Shown here piece by piece: positions 17,682 through 26,650 of a DNA stretch of 64,000 nucleotides (position 1 is the stretch's first letter; every line of letters begins with the position of its first letter). The stretch is from Planctomycetota bacterium (lineage in GTDB: Bacteria > Planctomycetota > UBA1135). The notes under the pieces were generated by a model. That model was not told the DNA's origin, searched no databases, and saw only the letters and a list, made by a program, of their open reading frames with translations. A program made the translations under genes and the position numbers. The stretch spans positions 124,001-188,000 of the forward strand of contig JASMMA010000001.1 of assembly GCA_030748415.1 (NCBI GenBank). The letters are read 5' to 3'.

Positions 17682-18730
17682 TGAAACTACCTCTCCTCCT
17701 TACTCCTCCTGCCGATAGCGCCTCATCATGGGTGATGATTGGCGTGATGGTTCTTGTTCTTTTTGTCGTCCTTGTGGTGCTCTTAAAGTACCTAAACCTT
17801 TACATTCAATCGCTTCTCACGAAAGCCAGTATCGGGCTTTTGGATATGATTGCAATGAGTTTTCGAAAGGTGAATCCGGCAACCATTGTTCGTGCCAGAA
17901 TCATGGCCGTTCAGGCTGGCTTAAAGGGAGTGGATGCAAGGAACTTAGAAGCTCATTTTCTAGCAGGTGGGGATGTCATTCGTGTTGTAACCTCGTTGAT
18001 TTCTGCTGACCGAGCTGATTTGGACTTGGATTTCAAAATTGCCACGGGCATTGACCTTGCAGGCCGAGATGTTTTGGATGCTGTGCAAACCTGTGTAAAT
18101 CCAAAGGTTATTGACTGTCCGAACCCTGCAAGTGGAAAAACGGAAGTCGCCGCAGTTGCCAAGGACGGGATTCAAGTGTTGGCAAAGGCTCGGATTACGG
18201 TCCGAACCAACATCTCTCGTTTGGTTGGTGGAGCCATGGAGGAGACCATTATTGCTAGGGTAGGGGAAGGGATTGTTACGACGATTGGTTCTGCTGGCAC
18301 TCACAAAGATGTCTTGGAGAACCCTGACATGATTTCCAAAATGGTTCTTTCCAAGGGGCTTGATTCGGGCACCGCATTCGAAATAGTCTCAATCGATATT
18401 GCCGATGTGGATATTGGTACCAACATTGGTGCCCGGTTGCAGGCCGATCAGGCTGAAGCTGATAAGCGAGTGGCCCAAGCCAAGGCGGAAGAACGCCGCG
18501 CTATGGCTGTTGCTGTGGAACAAGAACAATCCGCAATGGTCATGGAAAACCGCTCCAAGGTTGTTCTGGCCGAAGCTGAAGTGCCTCTTGCGATGGCGGA
18601 TGCACTTCGAAGTGGCAACATGGGTGTGATGGACCTATATCGCTTGAAGAACATTGACTCCGATACTCGGATGCGCGACGGCATTTCTGGAGATGACCGA
18701 AGTCCTTCCGACTCAGATCCTGCGGATTGA
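17681..18730 (+). CDS. floA: Flotillin-like protein FloA (YqfA type)
   Basis: 349 aa, typical for the FloA/YqfA family. One N-terminal membrane segment (about 16-42) is followed by an SPFH domain with '[20 protein letters not shown]' (about 53-72) and '[20 protein letters not shown]', then '[20 protein letters not shown]', and a coiled coil of EA-type repeats ('[20 protein letters not shown]') before a polar tail. FloA organises functional membrane microdomains. It is in the usual nfeD-floA arrangement and its TGA is overlapped by the TTG of the next gene. Confidence 0.95.
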   Translation: MKLPLLLTPPADSASSWVMIGVMVLVLFVVLVVLLKYLNLYIQSLLTKASIGLLDMIAMSFRKVNPATIVRARIMAVQAGLKGVDARNLEAHFLAGGDVIRVVTSLISADRADLDLDFKIATGIDLAGRDVLDAVQTCVNPKVIDCPNPASGKTEVAAVAKDGIQVLAKARITVRTNISRLVGGAMEETIIARVGEGIVTTIGSAGTHKDVLENPDMISKMVLSKGLDSGTAFEIVSIDIADVDIGTNIGARLQADQAEADKRVAQAKAEERRAMAVAVEQEQSAMVMENRSKVVLAEAEVPLAMADALRSGNMGVMDLYRLKNIDSDTRMRDGISGDDRSPSDSDPAD

Positions 18731-19170
18731 TTCTCTTGGATTGGCTGACAGACCTTCTTGATAATTTCGAGTTCATCTTCTGGATGATTATCGTTTTTGG
18801 CAGTTCTGTGGCCAGTTTTTTCAAGAAGAGGAAACCGAAAGGAGAAGCGCGTCCGCCCAAGGCTCCTCCGGTGGCCCCTGCCATCCCGCTGACTGTGGAG
18901 GAGATTATTTCCAAGCCCCCACCTGAGGCGTTTTCGGATTCATTTCCTCTAGAAGTACCGTCGCAAGAGGCTATTCCACTTCCGACGACCCTTGAGGAGG
19001 AATTAAGAGATAAGAAGTTGGGTACGATGCAAGCAACGGGTCCTGTTTTGGGAATAAAAGCTAAATCATGGCGTCCCCATACTACCTGGCGGGAAGCCAT
19101 CATTTTGCGGGAAATCCTGGGACCTCCCCGGGCCCTGTCGGATAACGATATCCCTGGACTTCGTCTTTAA
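18727..19170 (+). CDS. Small membrane-anchored protein downstream of floA
   Basis: 147 aa from a TTG that overlaps the floA stop. A single hydrophobic segment (about 13-31, '[17 protein letters not shown]') is followed by a basic stretch (KKRKPKG), a proline-rich linker (about 42-70), and a conserved-looking tail '[20 protein letters not shown]'. That tail motif ('AI.L.EILGPP.AL') resembles ones in hypothetical proteins of other bacteria, from memory only. No function can be assigned. Its place after floA and one base before the GCS2 gene suggests membrane-domain association. Confidence 0.65.
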   Translation: MILLDWLTDLLDNFEFIFWMIIVFGSSVASFFKKRKPKGEARPPKAPPVAPAIPLTVEEIISKPPPEAFSDSFPLEVPSQEAIPLPTTLEEELRDKKLGTMQATGPVLGIKAKSWRPHTTWREAIILREILGPPRALSDNDIPGLRL

Positions 19171-20469
19171 ATGAAGGATTCTCCCTCCTTTGAGGATTTG
19201 TTGGCTTGGTTTGCGAAGGGTAACCGGTCGGAGGAAAACTTTCGGTTGGGTTTGGAATACGAAATGTTCCTAACCGATTCTTCAGGAAACCCTCTCCCAT
19301 TTGAAGGCGAGAGAGGCGTCGAAGAAGTTTTAAATTCCTTTGCGGCTCGAACCGGCTGGCTTCCTCAAAAGGAAAATGGCCGCGTACTTGGCTTGGAGAG
19401 CGGGGATGGCCGTAACTTAAGTTTGGAGCCTGGAGCTCAGGTGGAATTCAACTCCAGTCCTTGTTCTTCATTAGGTGAGCTTGACCAAGAGTTTCGTGAG
19501 ATGCTGAGTCATTTTCAAGCTGTTACAAAAGAATTCCAAGTTTTGTTTTTGGGACTTGGGTCCCAGCCGGTTGCAAGCGCAGAAGAAATTAAACGAATTC
19601 CAAAGGCCCGCTATGAAATCCTTGAACCTTGGCTCGAAGATGCAGGAGAATTGGGTCTATGGATGATGAAAGCTACTTGCGGAACCCAAGTTAACTTTGA
19701 TTATTCCGGCCCTGAGGATGCAGCCAAGAAAATGCGTGTCGCGTTGGGACTTGCCCCAATTTTGAACGCGATGTTTGCGAATTCGCCACTCCGAGCGGGT
19801 AAGCCGAGTGGTTATGTAAGTTGGCGTGGCCATGTATGGTCAAAAACTGATCCAAGCCGTTGCGGTTGGATTCCTGAATGCGTTCAGGAAAACTCAACTA
19901 TTGAGGATTACGCCCAATGGGCCTTGGATGTTCCCATGCTCTTTGTGGAACGAAGAACGGGCCTGCAGGATATGCGTGGCCATTCTTTTCGTGACTATTG
20001 GCAGTCCGGAGATGCAACGATGGAAGACTGGAACCTCCATCTAAGCACTTTGTTTCCCGAGGCCCGGTTTCGGCCACAGCTTGAACTTCGAAGCATTGAT
20101 GGCGGGTGCCCTTCGATGGCCATGGCCTTGTGTGCTTTGGTGCAGGGTATTTTTTATTCTGAAACTGCCCTCAATCAAGCCTGGGCGTTAGTGGCCGATT
20201 GGTCCAATGCCGAACGAGAACAACTATGGCATGATGCTCATCGATTAGGATTGAAAGCCAGCCATCCAGCTGGTAGGCCTCTCTTGGATTACGCGTACGA
20301 ATTGCTTTCTTTTGTGGATTTGTCCGAGGAAGACCGCGCATTTTTGTCGCCTTTGGAAGATGTCCTTTCAAGCGGTTGCTCAGAAGGGGAGGAGCTTCTG
20401 AGGCTGTGGGAGGGGGAATGGGGTGGCCAAATTCACCCATTATTGAGGGCTGTTGCTTGTTTCAAGTAG
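19171..20469 (+). CDS. Glutamate--cysteine ligase, GCS2 family
   Basis: 432 aa. The glutamine-synthetase-fold signature is seen in 'RLGLEYEMFL' (about 25-34), 'LSLEPGAQVEFNSSP' (about 90-104), 'MMKATCGTQVNFDY' (about 168-181) and 'PFELRS'-like 'RPQLELRSIDGGCP' near residue 305. These match the plant/alphaproteobacterial type of gamma-glutamylcysteine synthetase and related EgtA-like enzymes. The reaction joins glutamate to cysteine with ATP, the first step of glutathione or a related thiol. It is the last gene of the selD-tRNA-Sec-nfeD-floA run, starting immediately after the previous stop. No glutathione synthetase gene is visible, so the end product is open. Confidence 0.8.
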   Translation: MKDSPSFEDLLAWFAKGNRSEENFRLGLEYEMFLTDSSGNPLPFEGERGVEEVLNSFAARTGWLPQKENGRVLGLESGDGRNLSLEPGAQVEFNSSPCSSLGELDQEFREMLSHFQAVTKEFQVLFLGLGSQPVASAEEIKRIPKARYEILEPWLEDAGELGLWMMKATCGTQVNFDYSGPEDAAKKMRVALGLAPILNAMFANSPLRAGKPSGYVSWRGHVWSKTDPSRCGWIPECVQENSTIEDYAQWALDVPMLFVERRTGLQDMRGHSFRDYWQSGDATMEDWNLHLSTLFPEARFRPQLELRSIDGGCPSMAMALCALVQGIFYSETALNQAWALVADWSNAEREQLWHDAHRLGLKASHPAGRPLLDYAYELLSFVDLSEEDRAFLSPLEDVLSSGCSEGEELLRLWEGEWGGQIHPLLRAVACFK

Positions 20470-20512
20470 TTTGTCCTCCCACTCGGACAAGTTTTGTGCA
20501 AGAATAAGGGAC

Positions 20513-22354
20513 ATGTTTAGGAAACTCACCCTTTGCGCCCTTTCGATTACCGCTCTTGTATTGGGTATTTTTTCATCCGCTGAAGCTGGAGTACCTGAAC
20601 CCCAAATGGGAATGGGGGATGTTCATGTTCTTCCCTTTGGGATGATGGAGCATGTTCGAGATTCCCAGGCTACCATTCCGATGCAGGTTCAACTCTATAA
20701 CCAGAGTTCGAACGGGGTGCAATTGAACACCCTTCGTGTTCTAAACGCTGACCAGGAAATTTTAGCCGTGGTTAATCTCCAAATGGAAGTATTGCCTGGT
20801 GATAGTGGAACCATGGCGGATGCCTATCTTCTGATGGAGAAACTGGACCCAGAACTTTCTCATCGCTGGAAAAAGCGTATGTTCATTCCTTTGAACGAGC
20901 GGCCCGAGTTGACTCCCGCAGTTTCCTCTGTCCTTCAGCGTCGGCTAGTTGACCTCATTGCTGAAGTGAAAGAAAACGGTGGAGAGCAAATGCGTAATGT
21001 TCGATTTGAAGTGGACTTGGGTTCTGTTTTTGGAAGCAAGCCAGTAATTGGGGATGAGCGACTTATCCTTGTTGAACTTGATTATGAAAATAAGGATGGT
21101 GAATCGATGCAGGCAAATGCCACCCACTCAATCCAACTTCTGGCACCCTACTTGCCTCCACCTTCTTCCTGGAATGCTCGAATGAATAACTCGGGTCGCT
21201 CAAACGGAACATGGAAGGCAGGTGATTTTCATGTTCATAATTGCAGAGATGAGGCCACGAATGGTTGTCCAGATTGTGATGCTGAGGCTTTGAATACAAC
21301 GGGCAGCTTTACAAATGCTGATTTGAAAACTCAATTCCAGGCATTGGGATTGGATTTCTTTTCAACTACAACTCATTCCTATTGCATCAATAGCACAAAT
21401 GAGTTTAATGCTGTTTATTCCGAATCCACGAGTCTAGACGAGGCCAACTTTCGGGTTTTGTGTGGAACGGAACTGACAACAAGAGAGGCTGGCGGGCAGA
21501 CGGGCTCCGACCCCTGGTTCGATGCCCAGTGTTTACTCGTATTTCATGGAGGCATTGCTCACTATGGTGGGCACAATATTACTTCCCGCAAACATGGCGG
21601 CGAAGATGGATGGCTTGGCTATTGCTTAGACCCTATGAATAATGCTGTCGTACAGGTCCGCAAGGTCAACGAAGACGGCGGTTTTGCAATTGCAAATCAC
21701 CCAGGCGGTGATGTGATTTCCAATAACAGCACTGCGATGTTCCGTGGATTTGAAGGTAATATGACCGTCGGTTGTGAGGTTTGGAATGCTGACAATTCCT
21801 TAGGGAATATGTCACCTGCTCACAAGGCATGGTGGATTGCTCGGCTACTCGATGGCAAATTCACTTATCCCGCATCAGGTTCGGATACTCATGACACGGC
21901 TCATGAGTTCGGTTCGACCCATGTTTGGATTGATGGCGCTTTTGATGATGCCGCTATTGGAGAGTCTATGCGAAATGGAACCCTATACCTGAGTAACGGC
22001 CCCTTCCTATCTGTATCCCTCGCGGACAATAGTGGGCACCGAATTGATATGGGTGGTGTTGTTATGACTTCTAAAAGTCTCCAGCATGATTACCCGGTGA
22101 CGGTAGAAGCTCCATACAATGTTGGTTCAGATTCTGGTGTTTTACGCGTTTATCGCGGCGCGACCGGTGATTCTTCCGAAACCCTGCTCAAGGAATATCA
22201 GAATGTGACGGGCCAAGGAACCATGCTCGTTCCGACCACGATTCCTAATCCTAATCACCAACGGCGGGGTGTGTGGTACCGCACGGAGTTTGAGAGCACA
22301 GGAAGCCCTAAGAAATCCGCGTATAGTTCGATTATTTTAATCGGCTTGCGCTAA
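20513..22354 (+). CDS. Secreted PHP-domain (CehA/McbA-like) metallohydrolase, copy 1
   Basis: 613 aa from the ATG at 20513 (preceded by AAGGG). A signal peptide (about 1-25, ending near 'SSAEA') precedes an N-terminal beta-rich region (about 30-235). The PHP-type domain begins with 'GDFHVHNCRDEATNGCPDCD' (HxH motif), then 'FSTTTHSYCIN', 'CGTELTT', 'GGFAIANHPGGD' and 'SGSDTHD', giving a chain of metal-ligand His/Asp residues as in CehA/McbA proteins. In this copy the usual His-His before PGG is Asn-His. A C-terminal beta domain (about 500-613) follows. It likely hydrolyses an ester or phosphate outside the cytoplasm; the substrate is unknown. The next gene is a same-length paralogue. Confidence 0.78.
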   Translation: MFRKLTLCALSITALVLGIFSSAEAGVPEPQMGMGDVHVLPFGMMEHVRDSQATIPMQVQLYNQSSNGVQLNTLRVLNADQEILAVVNLQMEVLPGDSGTMADAYLLMEKLDPELSHRWKKRMFIPLNERPELTPAVSSVLQRRLVDLIAEVKENGGEQMRNVRFEVDLGSVFGSKPVIGDERLILVELDYENKDGESMQANATHSIQLLAPYLPPPSSWNARMNNSGRSNGTWKAGDFHVHNCRDEATNGCPDCDAEALNTTGSFTNADLKTQFQALGLDFFSTTTHSYCINSTNEFNAVYSESTSLDEANFRVLCGTELTTREAGGQTGSDPWFDAQCLLVFHGGIAHYGGHNITSRKHGGEDGWLGYCLDPMNNAVVQVRKVNEDGGFAIANHPGGDVISNNSTAMFRGFEGNMTVGCEVWNADNSLGNMSPAHKAWWIARLLDGKFTYPASGSDTHDTAHEFGSTHVWIDGAFDDAAIGESMRNGTLYLSNGPFLSVSLADNSGHRIDMGGVVMTSKSLQHDYPVTVEAPYNVGSDSGVLRVYRGATGDSSETLLKEYQNVTGQGTMLVPTTIPNPNHQRRGVWYRTEFESTGSPKKSAYSSIILIGLR

Positions 22355-22381
22355 CAAATGAGAATCTGGCATGATTGAGGG

Positions 22382-24223
22382 ATGCGCCATCCCCTCCTTC
22401 CCGCCCTCTTCTGTCTTTTGCTCGCATTCGCTGCTGGTTCCTTATCCACCTTAGAAGCCACAGACGCAGATAATTCCCTCGCTGTTCCACAGCTTGCTCA
22501 GCCTGCGGAGATGTACCTTTTCCCTTTCGGCCTCATGGATGGTATTCGCGAGCCTCGTCCCCAAGTTCCGATGCAAGTCCAAGCCTATTTTTCGGGTGAT
22601 GGCCTTGCTTCTCTCCACTCCATCGAAGTTCTCTCTGCGGATGGGCATCTACTCCAACGCCTAGATCTTCAATCCGTTCAGTTGAAGGGTGACCATGGTC
22701 TCGTTGAGCAAGCGCATTTGTTAATGGAGACGATTGACCCTGAAATTGCACACAAGCACGGCGAGCGAGTTTTTATTCCACTTGACGAACGAGCTCCATT
22801 GCAGGCAAATGTTGAAGCTGCACTTTTTCGCCAGCTCATGGACACAATGGCAGATGTGGTTCATTTAGGTGGGAGTCAATTGCTGAACATTGACATTGAC
22901 TTAAACCTATCAGATTTATTCCCGCCCAATGCAAAACCTGGCGATGAGGCAATCTTTGACTTGATTCTCCACTACGAAAGCAATGGCATAAAGAAGCAAG
23001 TCTTACTGACTCATTCAATATCCCTTTTAGCGCCCTTCCTTTCGCCGCCATCTGGCTGGCGACCACCGAGCGGCGATCGAGGCTTAGGAGCCTGGCATGC
23101 GGGCGATCTCCATGTTCACAACTGCCGAGACCAAGCAGTGTCTGGGTGCCCAGATTGTGCCGCCGAATCTTTCAACATCACCGGGAGTTTTACCAATGCA
23201 GACTTGAAAACCCAATTCCAAGCCTTGGGAATGGATTGGTTTTCAACAACTACACATTCCTATTGCATTAACAGTGATGCTGAGTTTAATGAAATTGCCA
23301 ACGAAGCAAGTATTCTTGATGACCCTAGTTTCTCCTTGTTATGCGGCACCGAATTGACAACAAAGGAAAGTGGTCCCCAGTCTGGAACGGATATTTTCGA
23401 TACTGTTTGCTTTCTAGGTGGGAATTTTGATGGGCGGGGTACTGCGCATATGGGTGGTCATGCGATTACATCACGCAAGCCTGGCGGGAAGGACGGTTTT
23501 ATGGACAATTGTGATAACCCACTTTTGAAGCATTCAAATAACATTGATGATGTAAACGCGGAAGGTGGTTTCACAATTGCTCATCACCCTGGCGGCGACA
23601 CTTTGAGTTTTAATAGTGCCGCGCGATTTGAAGGCTTAGAGAGAGGACAAGCGGTTGGAACGGAGATTTGGAATGGAACCGATTGGAGCGGTTCGCCTGA
23701 ACATAAAGCTTGGTGGATTTCCCGCCTTCTCGAGGGCAAGTTTACTTGGCCTTTTTCGGGCTCTGACACACACGATTCAGCAGTCGATTTCGGTGCGAAC
23801 CATGTTTGGCTGAACTCAGCAATCTCAGATGCAGAGTTAGCGTCATCCATGCGTGAAGGAAAGCACTATCTCAGCAATGGTCCATTTTTGGTCATGAATC
23901 TTTTTGATGCAAATAACCACCGAATCGAAATCGGTGGAGTTGTACTTGCCAAGAAATCACAAGTGCCCAACATGTATCCAGTGACTGCTGAAGTTCCTTA
24001 TAACTTTGGTCCTGACTCTGGTGACCTTAAGATCTACCGTGGAACGGTTGGTGACTCAACAGAAACGGTGATTCACGAATCTTTGGGAATCTCTGGGCAG
24101 GGGACACTACAAGTCCCGACCACCCTTCCCAACCATGAAAGTTCATGGTTCCGCGCCGAGTTCAAATCAGTGAGTGCAAAAAAACAGGCCTACACATCCT
24201 TGATTGTCATTGGTCTCTATTAG
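22382..24223 (+). CDS. Secreted PHP-domain (CehA/McbA-like) metallohydrolase, copy 2
   Basis: 613 aa, paralogue of the preceding gene and collinear with it throughout: signal peptide (about 1-22), beta-rich region starting 'MYLFPFGLMDGIREP', then 'GDLHVHNCRDQAVSGCPDCA', 'FSTTTHSYCIN', 'CGTELTT', 'GGFTIAHHPGGD' (both His kept) and 'SGSDTHD', and a C-terminal beta domain ending 'SLIVIGLY' (copy 1 ends 'SIILIGLR'). An extra four-Cys pattern (NCRD...GCPDC, SYCIN, LLCGTE) is shared and may form disulfides or bind a metal. It starts 27 nt after copy 1, so both probably share a transcript. Protein-level divergence is substantial, so the duplication is old or the copies have specialised. Confidence 0.78.
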   Translation: MRHPLLPALFCLLLAFAAGSLSTLEATDADNSLAVPQLAQPAEMYLFPFGLMDGIREPRPQVPMQVQAYFSGDGLASLHSIEVLSADGHLLQRLDLQSVQLKGDHGLVEQAHLLMETIDPEIAHKHGERVFIPLDERAPLQANVEAALFRQLMDTMADVVHLGGSQLLNIDIDLNLSDLFPPNAKPGDEAIFDLILHYESNGIKKQVLLTHSISLLAPFLSPPSGWRPPSGDRGLGAWHAGDLHVHNCRDQAVSGCPDCAAESFNITGSFTNADLKTQFQALGMDWFSTTTHSYCINSDAEFNEIANEASILDDPSFSLLCGTELTTKESGPQSGTDIFDTVCFLGGNFDGRGTAHMGGHAITSRKPGGKDGFMDNCDNPLLKHSNNIDDVNAEGGFTIAHHPGGDTLSFNSAARFEGLERGQAVGTEIWNGTDWSGSPEHKAWWISRLLEGKFTWPFSGSDTHDSAVDFGANHVWLNSAISDAELASSMREGKHYLSNGPFLVMNLFDANNHRIEIGGVVLAKKSQVPNMYPVTAEVPYNFGPDSGDLKIYRGTVGDSTETVIHESLGISGQGTLQVPTTLPNHESSWFRAEFKSVSAKKQAYTSLIVIGLY

Positions 24224-24259
24224 CAGATTTATTTCTTCGAGTGACGAACAATAGGGCGC

Positions 24260-25171
24260 CTAAAAACTTTCCAGGACCCTTCTCGCCGTGACCGCAATCT
24301 GCGGATCATCCTTGGTGAGCGCTAGGCGAAGGGTTGGCAAAGCATGAGGCAAGAGAAGAGAACAAGCTTCTATTGCGTGCAATTGCCTTTCCGTAGGTTG
24401 TTGAAGGAGCTTTGCAATTCCTTTAGAGAATGCTTCGTAGTCCTCTCGAGAAACAGAATCTTGGGCCACGCTTTTCTTCTGAAAGACCTGCACGGCAAAC
24501 TCTTCAAATGCAGAAACTTGTTGAACTTGATTCAACCATGAAGCATTAGGTTCAATGCCACAAGGGGGCCGCCCTTCAGCCGCGAGTATTTCATCAAGTT
24601 GCAGCACGAGAAGGCGCTTTGGCAACTCATAACGACCTGTTCTAGGCCAATCAGCAAAGGGTGAAGGGGTATCAGCCCGAGTTCCCGTAAGAAGAAGGGA
24701 CCGTGCAAGTGGCCAGGCACTTTTGCAACGGGCGCTTAGCAGCCTGCAAAGCGCGGCGGCCCGCAATTCAATTGCCTTGCCAGAATCAACCGCCAGCCAG
24801 GCCAAAGAGGGTAGTGAAGATAGAGGAACTTCTTTTGGAGCAAGCAGGCAAGAGAGTGCAGTTGTCGGGTCTGGACGGCGAAGGCCCTCGCGCAGAAGGG
24901 GGAGAGTGGTAGGGGAGTTGGGGGCCGTCCCTGCAAGGACAGCTCCAAGCAACTGAAGTTCTCGATCGGATAATTGGGGGATATACGAGGCAAGTTCTTG
25001 AAGTTCTTGAAGGTTGGAAGGCTCCAGCTTTCCCAAATCCGTTTTAAGAGGCAAATCCGGAGCGTTCGCCGCTTCTTGAATCCGAGCCACCGCAATTCCT
25101 TTCAACGGCTCCGGATAGGCTGGAGAGGGAAGAAGGCTAACCGCCTGGAGGAACAGAATGGGAAACGGCAC
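24260..25171 (-). CDS. Secreted or membrane-anchored helical repeat (HEAT-like) protein
   Basis: 303 aa from a GTG start. The first ~20 residues ('PFPILFLQAVSLLPSPAYPE') look like a short signal or anchor. The remainder is Leu- and Ala-rich with repeating amphipathic helices of about 30-40 residues, typical of HEAT/ARM-like solenoids; the last helices 'ALPTLRLALTKDDPQIAVTA' fit a HEAT unit. No catalytic motif is seen. The GTG lies inside the 5' arm of a strong hairpin at the end of the sigma-factor gene, so its translation may depend on that structure. Convergent with the PHP gene. Function unknown. Confidence 0.6.
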   Translation of the reverse strand: MPFPILFLQAVSLLPSPAYPEPLKGIAVARIQEAANAPDLPLKTDLGKLEPSNLQELQELASYIPQLSDRELQLLGAVLAGTAPNSPTTLPLLREGLRRPDPTTALSCLLAPKEVPLSSLPSLAWLAVDSGKAIELRAAALCRLLSARCKSAWPLARSLLLTGTRADTPSPFADWPRTGRYELPKRLLVLQLDEILAAEGRPPCGIEPNASWLNQVQQVSAFEEFAVQVFQKKSVAQDSVSREDYEAFSKGIAKLLQQPTERQLHAIEACSLLLPHALPTLRLALTKDDPQIAVTARRVLESF

Positions 25172-25199
25172 GGTTCTAGGATAAGAACCGTGCCGTTTC
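25162..25199 (-). terminator. Perfect 16-bp hairpin after the sigma factor gene, overlapping the next start codon
   Basis: The arms 25162-25177 and 25184-25199 (GAAACGGCACGGTTCT and its exact complement) are separated by a 6-nt loop. On the minus strand it lies 13 nt after the sigma-factor stop and is followed only by a short run (TTTCCC), so it could be a terminator or an attenuator. The GTG of the downstream HEAT-like gene (25169-25171) is inside the stem. Confidence 0.6.
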
Positions 25200-25212
25200 T
25201 TAAGAAAAAGAA

Positions 25213-26415
25213 TCAGGCGAACTTGGCCAATTTCTTGAGAGGGGTCGGGTTTTTCAAGCGGCGAAGTGCCTGAGATTGAAGTTGGCGAACTCTTTCACGA
25301 GAAACACCCAAAACCTGACGAACCTCTTCCAAAGTTTGGGTTTTGCCATCTTCAGTTAGGCCGAACCGCAAGCGTAAGACCAAAGCTTCTCTTGATGGAA
25401 GGCGATTAAGCAAATCTTCCAGACTATCCTTCAGTTCCTCATTACTGGGAGTTCCAGGAAGAATGGTCTCGTGAAGGTCAGGAAGTTGATCCCGAAAGTT
25501 GCTGTCGTCCGAATGCGAGGAAGGCCTTTCAATCGAGAGGCAATTCCGGTCGGCATCAAGAGCGCGGTTGACACGGTCTTCGCTGACTCCAACGAGTTTG
25601 GAGAGCTCGGATGCGCTTAGGAGGTCTTCATGGTTAGCTTGGGCGTTCCGAACGCGGTGGAGTGCCTGTGCCAAGTAAACCGGAAGGCGAACGGTGCGAG
25701 ATTGGAAGGAGAGGGCGTGCAAAATCCCTTGCTGAATCCACCAATTCGCATAACTCGCGAACCGGATTCCCTGTAGATAGTCAAAGCGTTCAACTGCTCT
25801 CAAAAGAGAGGCGTTTCCTTCCTGGATGAGGTCTTCCCAAGGAACCCCGATTCCCTTGTATCGACCTGCAAGGGTGGGAACGAGGTGCAGGTTGCGATCC
25901 ACGAGTGCATTCTGGATTACTCGAAGCTCAGAAAGACGTTGCTGCAAACGACTTAAGATTGCGGACTTTGGGCGGCGACGAGTGAATTCAATTTTCTCAT
26001 CCTTGATTTTCTTCAAAACATCTGAGTAAGGAGAAAGGTGTTCCTGTACGACCGCCAAACCTGTTGCCGTGGGGTTTTCAAGGAGGAGGTTGTAGATGAC
26101 ATCCCGAAGAAGAGCAATTGAGCGAGCAAGGATGAATTCTTCCTGTCTGGAAGTTGGGCGAAGTTTCCGCAAGTCAGACCAGTAAACACTGAGTGGGTCA
26201 CCGGGGATTTGAGTCGGAGTTCCTTTGCCTTTCTCAAGAAAAGAGGGAGAAGAGGCTTCGGGCAAAAAACGGACATCTTTTTGCGCAAGAAGAGCCGTCA
26301 CGCTGGGGCGAAAGGCGTCAAAGCGGCGATTCGTTCGGAATGCCTGCTCAATGTTGCTCAAAGACAGTTCACCGTTTTGGATTGCTTGTGAAGTTAGTTT
26401 GGTGGTTTTTTTCAT
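25213..26415 (-). CDS. RNA polymerase sigma-70 family factor (group 1/2 type)
   Basis: 400 aa. After a poorly conserved ~90-residue N-terminus comes a weak region 1.2 ('DPLSVYWSDLRKLRPTSRQE'), region 2 with 'LIQEGNASLLRAVERFDYLQ' and 'RFASYANWWIQQGI' (the -10 recognition helix), region 3 ('LSASELSKLVGVSEDRVNRA'), and region 4 with 'LPSREALVLRLRFGL' and the helix-turn-helix 'TLEEVRQVLGVSRERVRQLQ' (-35 recognition). It directs RNA polymerase to promoters. The absence of a clear region 1.1 and the atypical 1.2 argue for an alternative or lineage-specific factor rather than the main RpoD, but this cannot be settled here. Downstream is a strong hairpin; upstream is a 235-nt spacer to a divergent gene. 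Confidence 0.9.
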   Translation of the reverse strand: MKKTTKLTSQAIQNGELSLSNIEQAFRTNRRFDAFRPSVTALLAQKDVRFLPEASSPSFLEKGKGTPTQIPGDPLSVYWSDLRKLRPTSRQEEFILARSIALLRDVIYNLLLENPTATGLAVVQEHLSPYSDVLKKIKDEKIEFTRRRPKSAILSRLQQRLSELRVIQNALVDRNLHLVPTLAGRYKGIGVPWEDLIQEGNASLLRAVERFDYLQGIRFASYANWWIQQGILHALSFQSRTVRLPVYLAQALHRVRNAQANHEDLLSASELSKLVGVSEDRVNRALDADRNCLSIERPSSHSDDSNFRDQLPDLHETILPGTPSNEELKDSLEDLLNRLPSREALVLRLRFGLTEDGKTQTLEEVRQVLGVSRERVRQLQSQALRRLKNPTPLKKLAKFA

Positions 26416-26590
26416 GCGTGGTGCTGGGGTTCGGCATTAAGAGATGCGAAGTCCGTGCCAAAGAGGCAAATAATTCGAAAAAATGCACTTGTCGAACGGA
26501 AAACCTTACAGGAAAAGGGGTTAGCTTAGATTTATTCCGTCGTGTCTGCTAGGAAAGCAGGCAAAGATAAGGGAATATCTCGCATTTAGC

Positions 26591-26604
26591 GGGAAATATT
26601 TCCC
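26591..26604. promoter_or_regulatory. 14-bp perfect palindrome in the 235-nt divergent spacer
   Basis: GGGAAATATTTCCC is a perfect palindrome 46 nt upstream of the secreted-protein start at 26651 and about 175 nt upstream of the sigma-factor start. A partial match (AGGGAATAT) occurs at 26574-26582. This is the size of a dimeric repressor operator. No regulator can be named, and no clear -35/-10 pair stands out in the spacer. Confidence 0.4.
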
Positions 26605-26650
26605 AGTAATGCCCGGTAGGTGCTTTCGTCTCCTCCGCGAGGTACATGAA

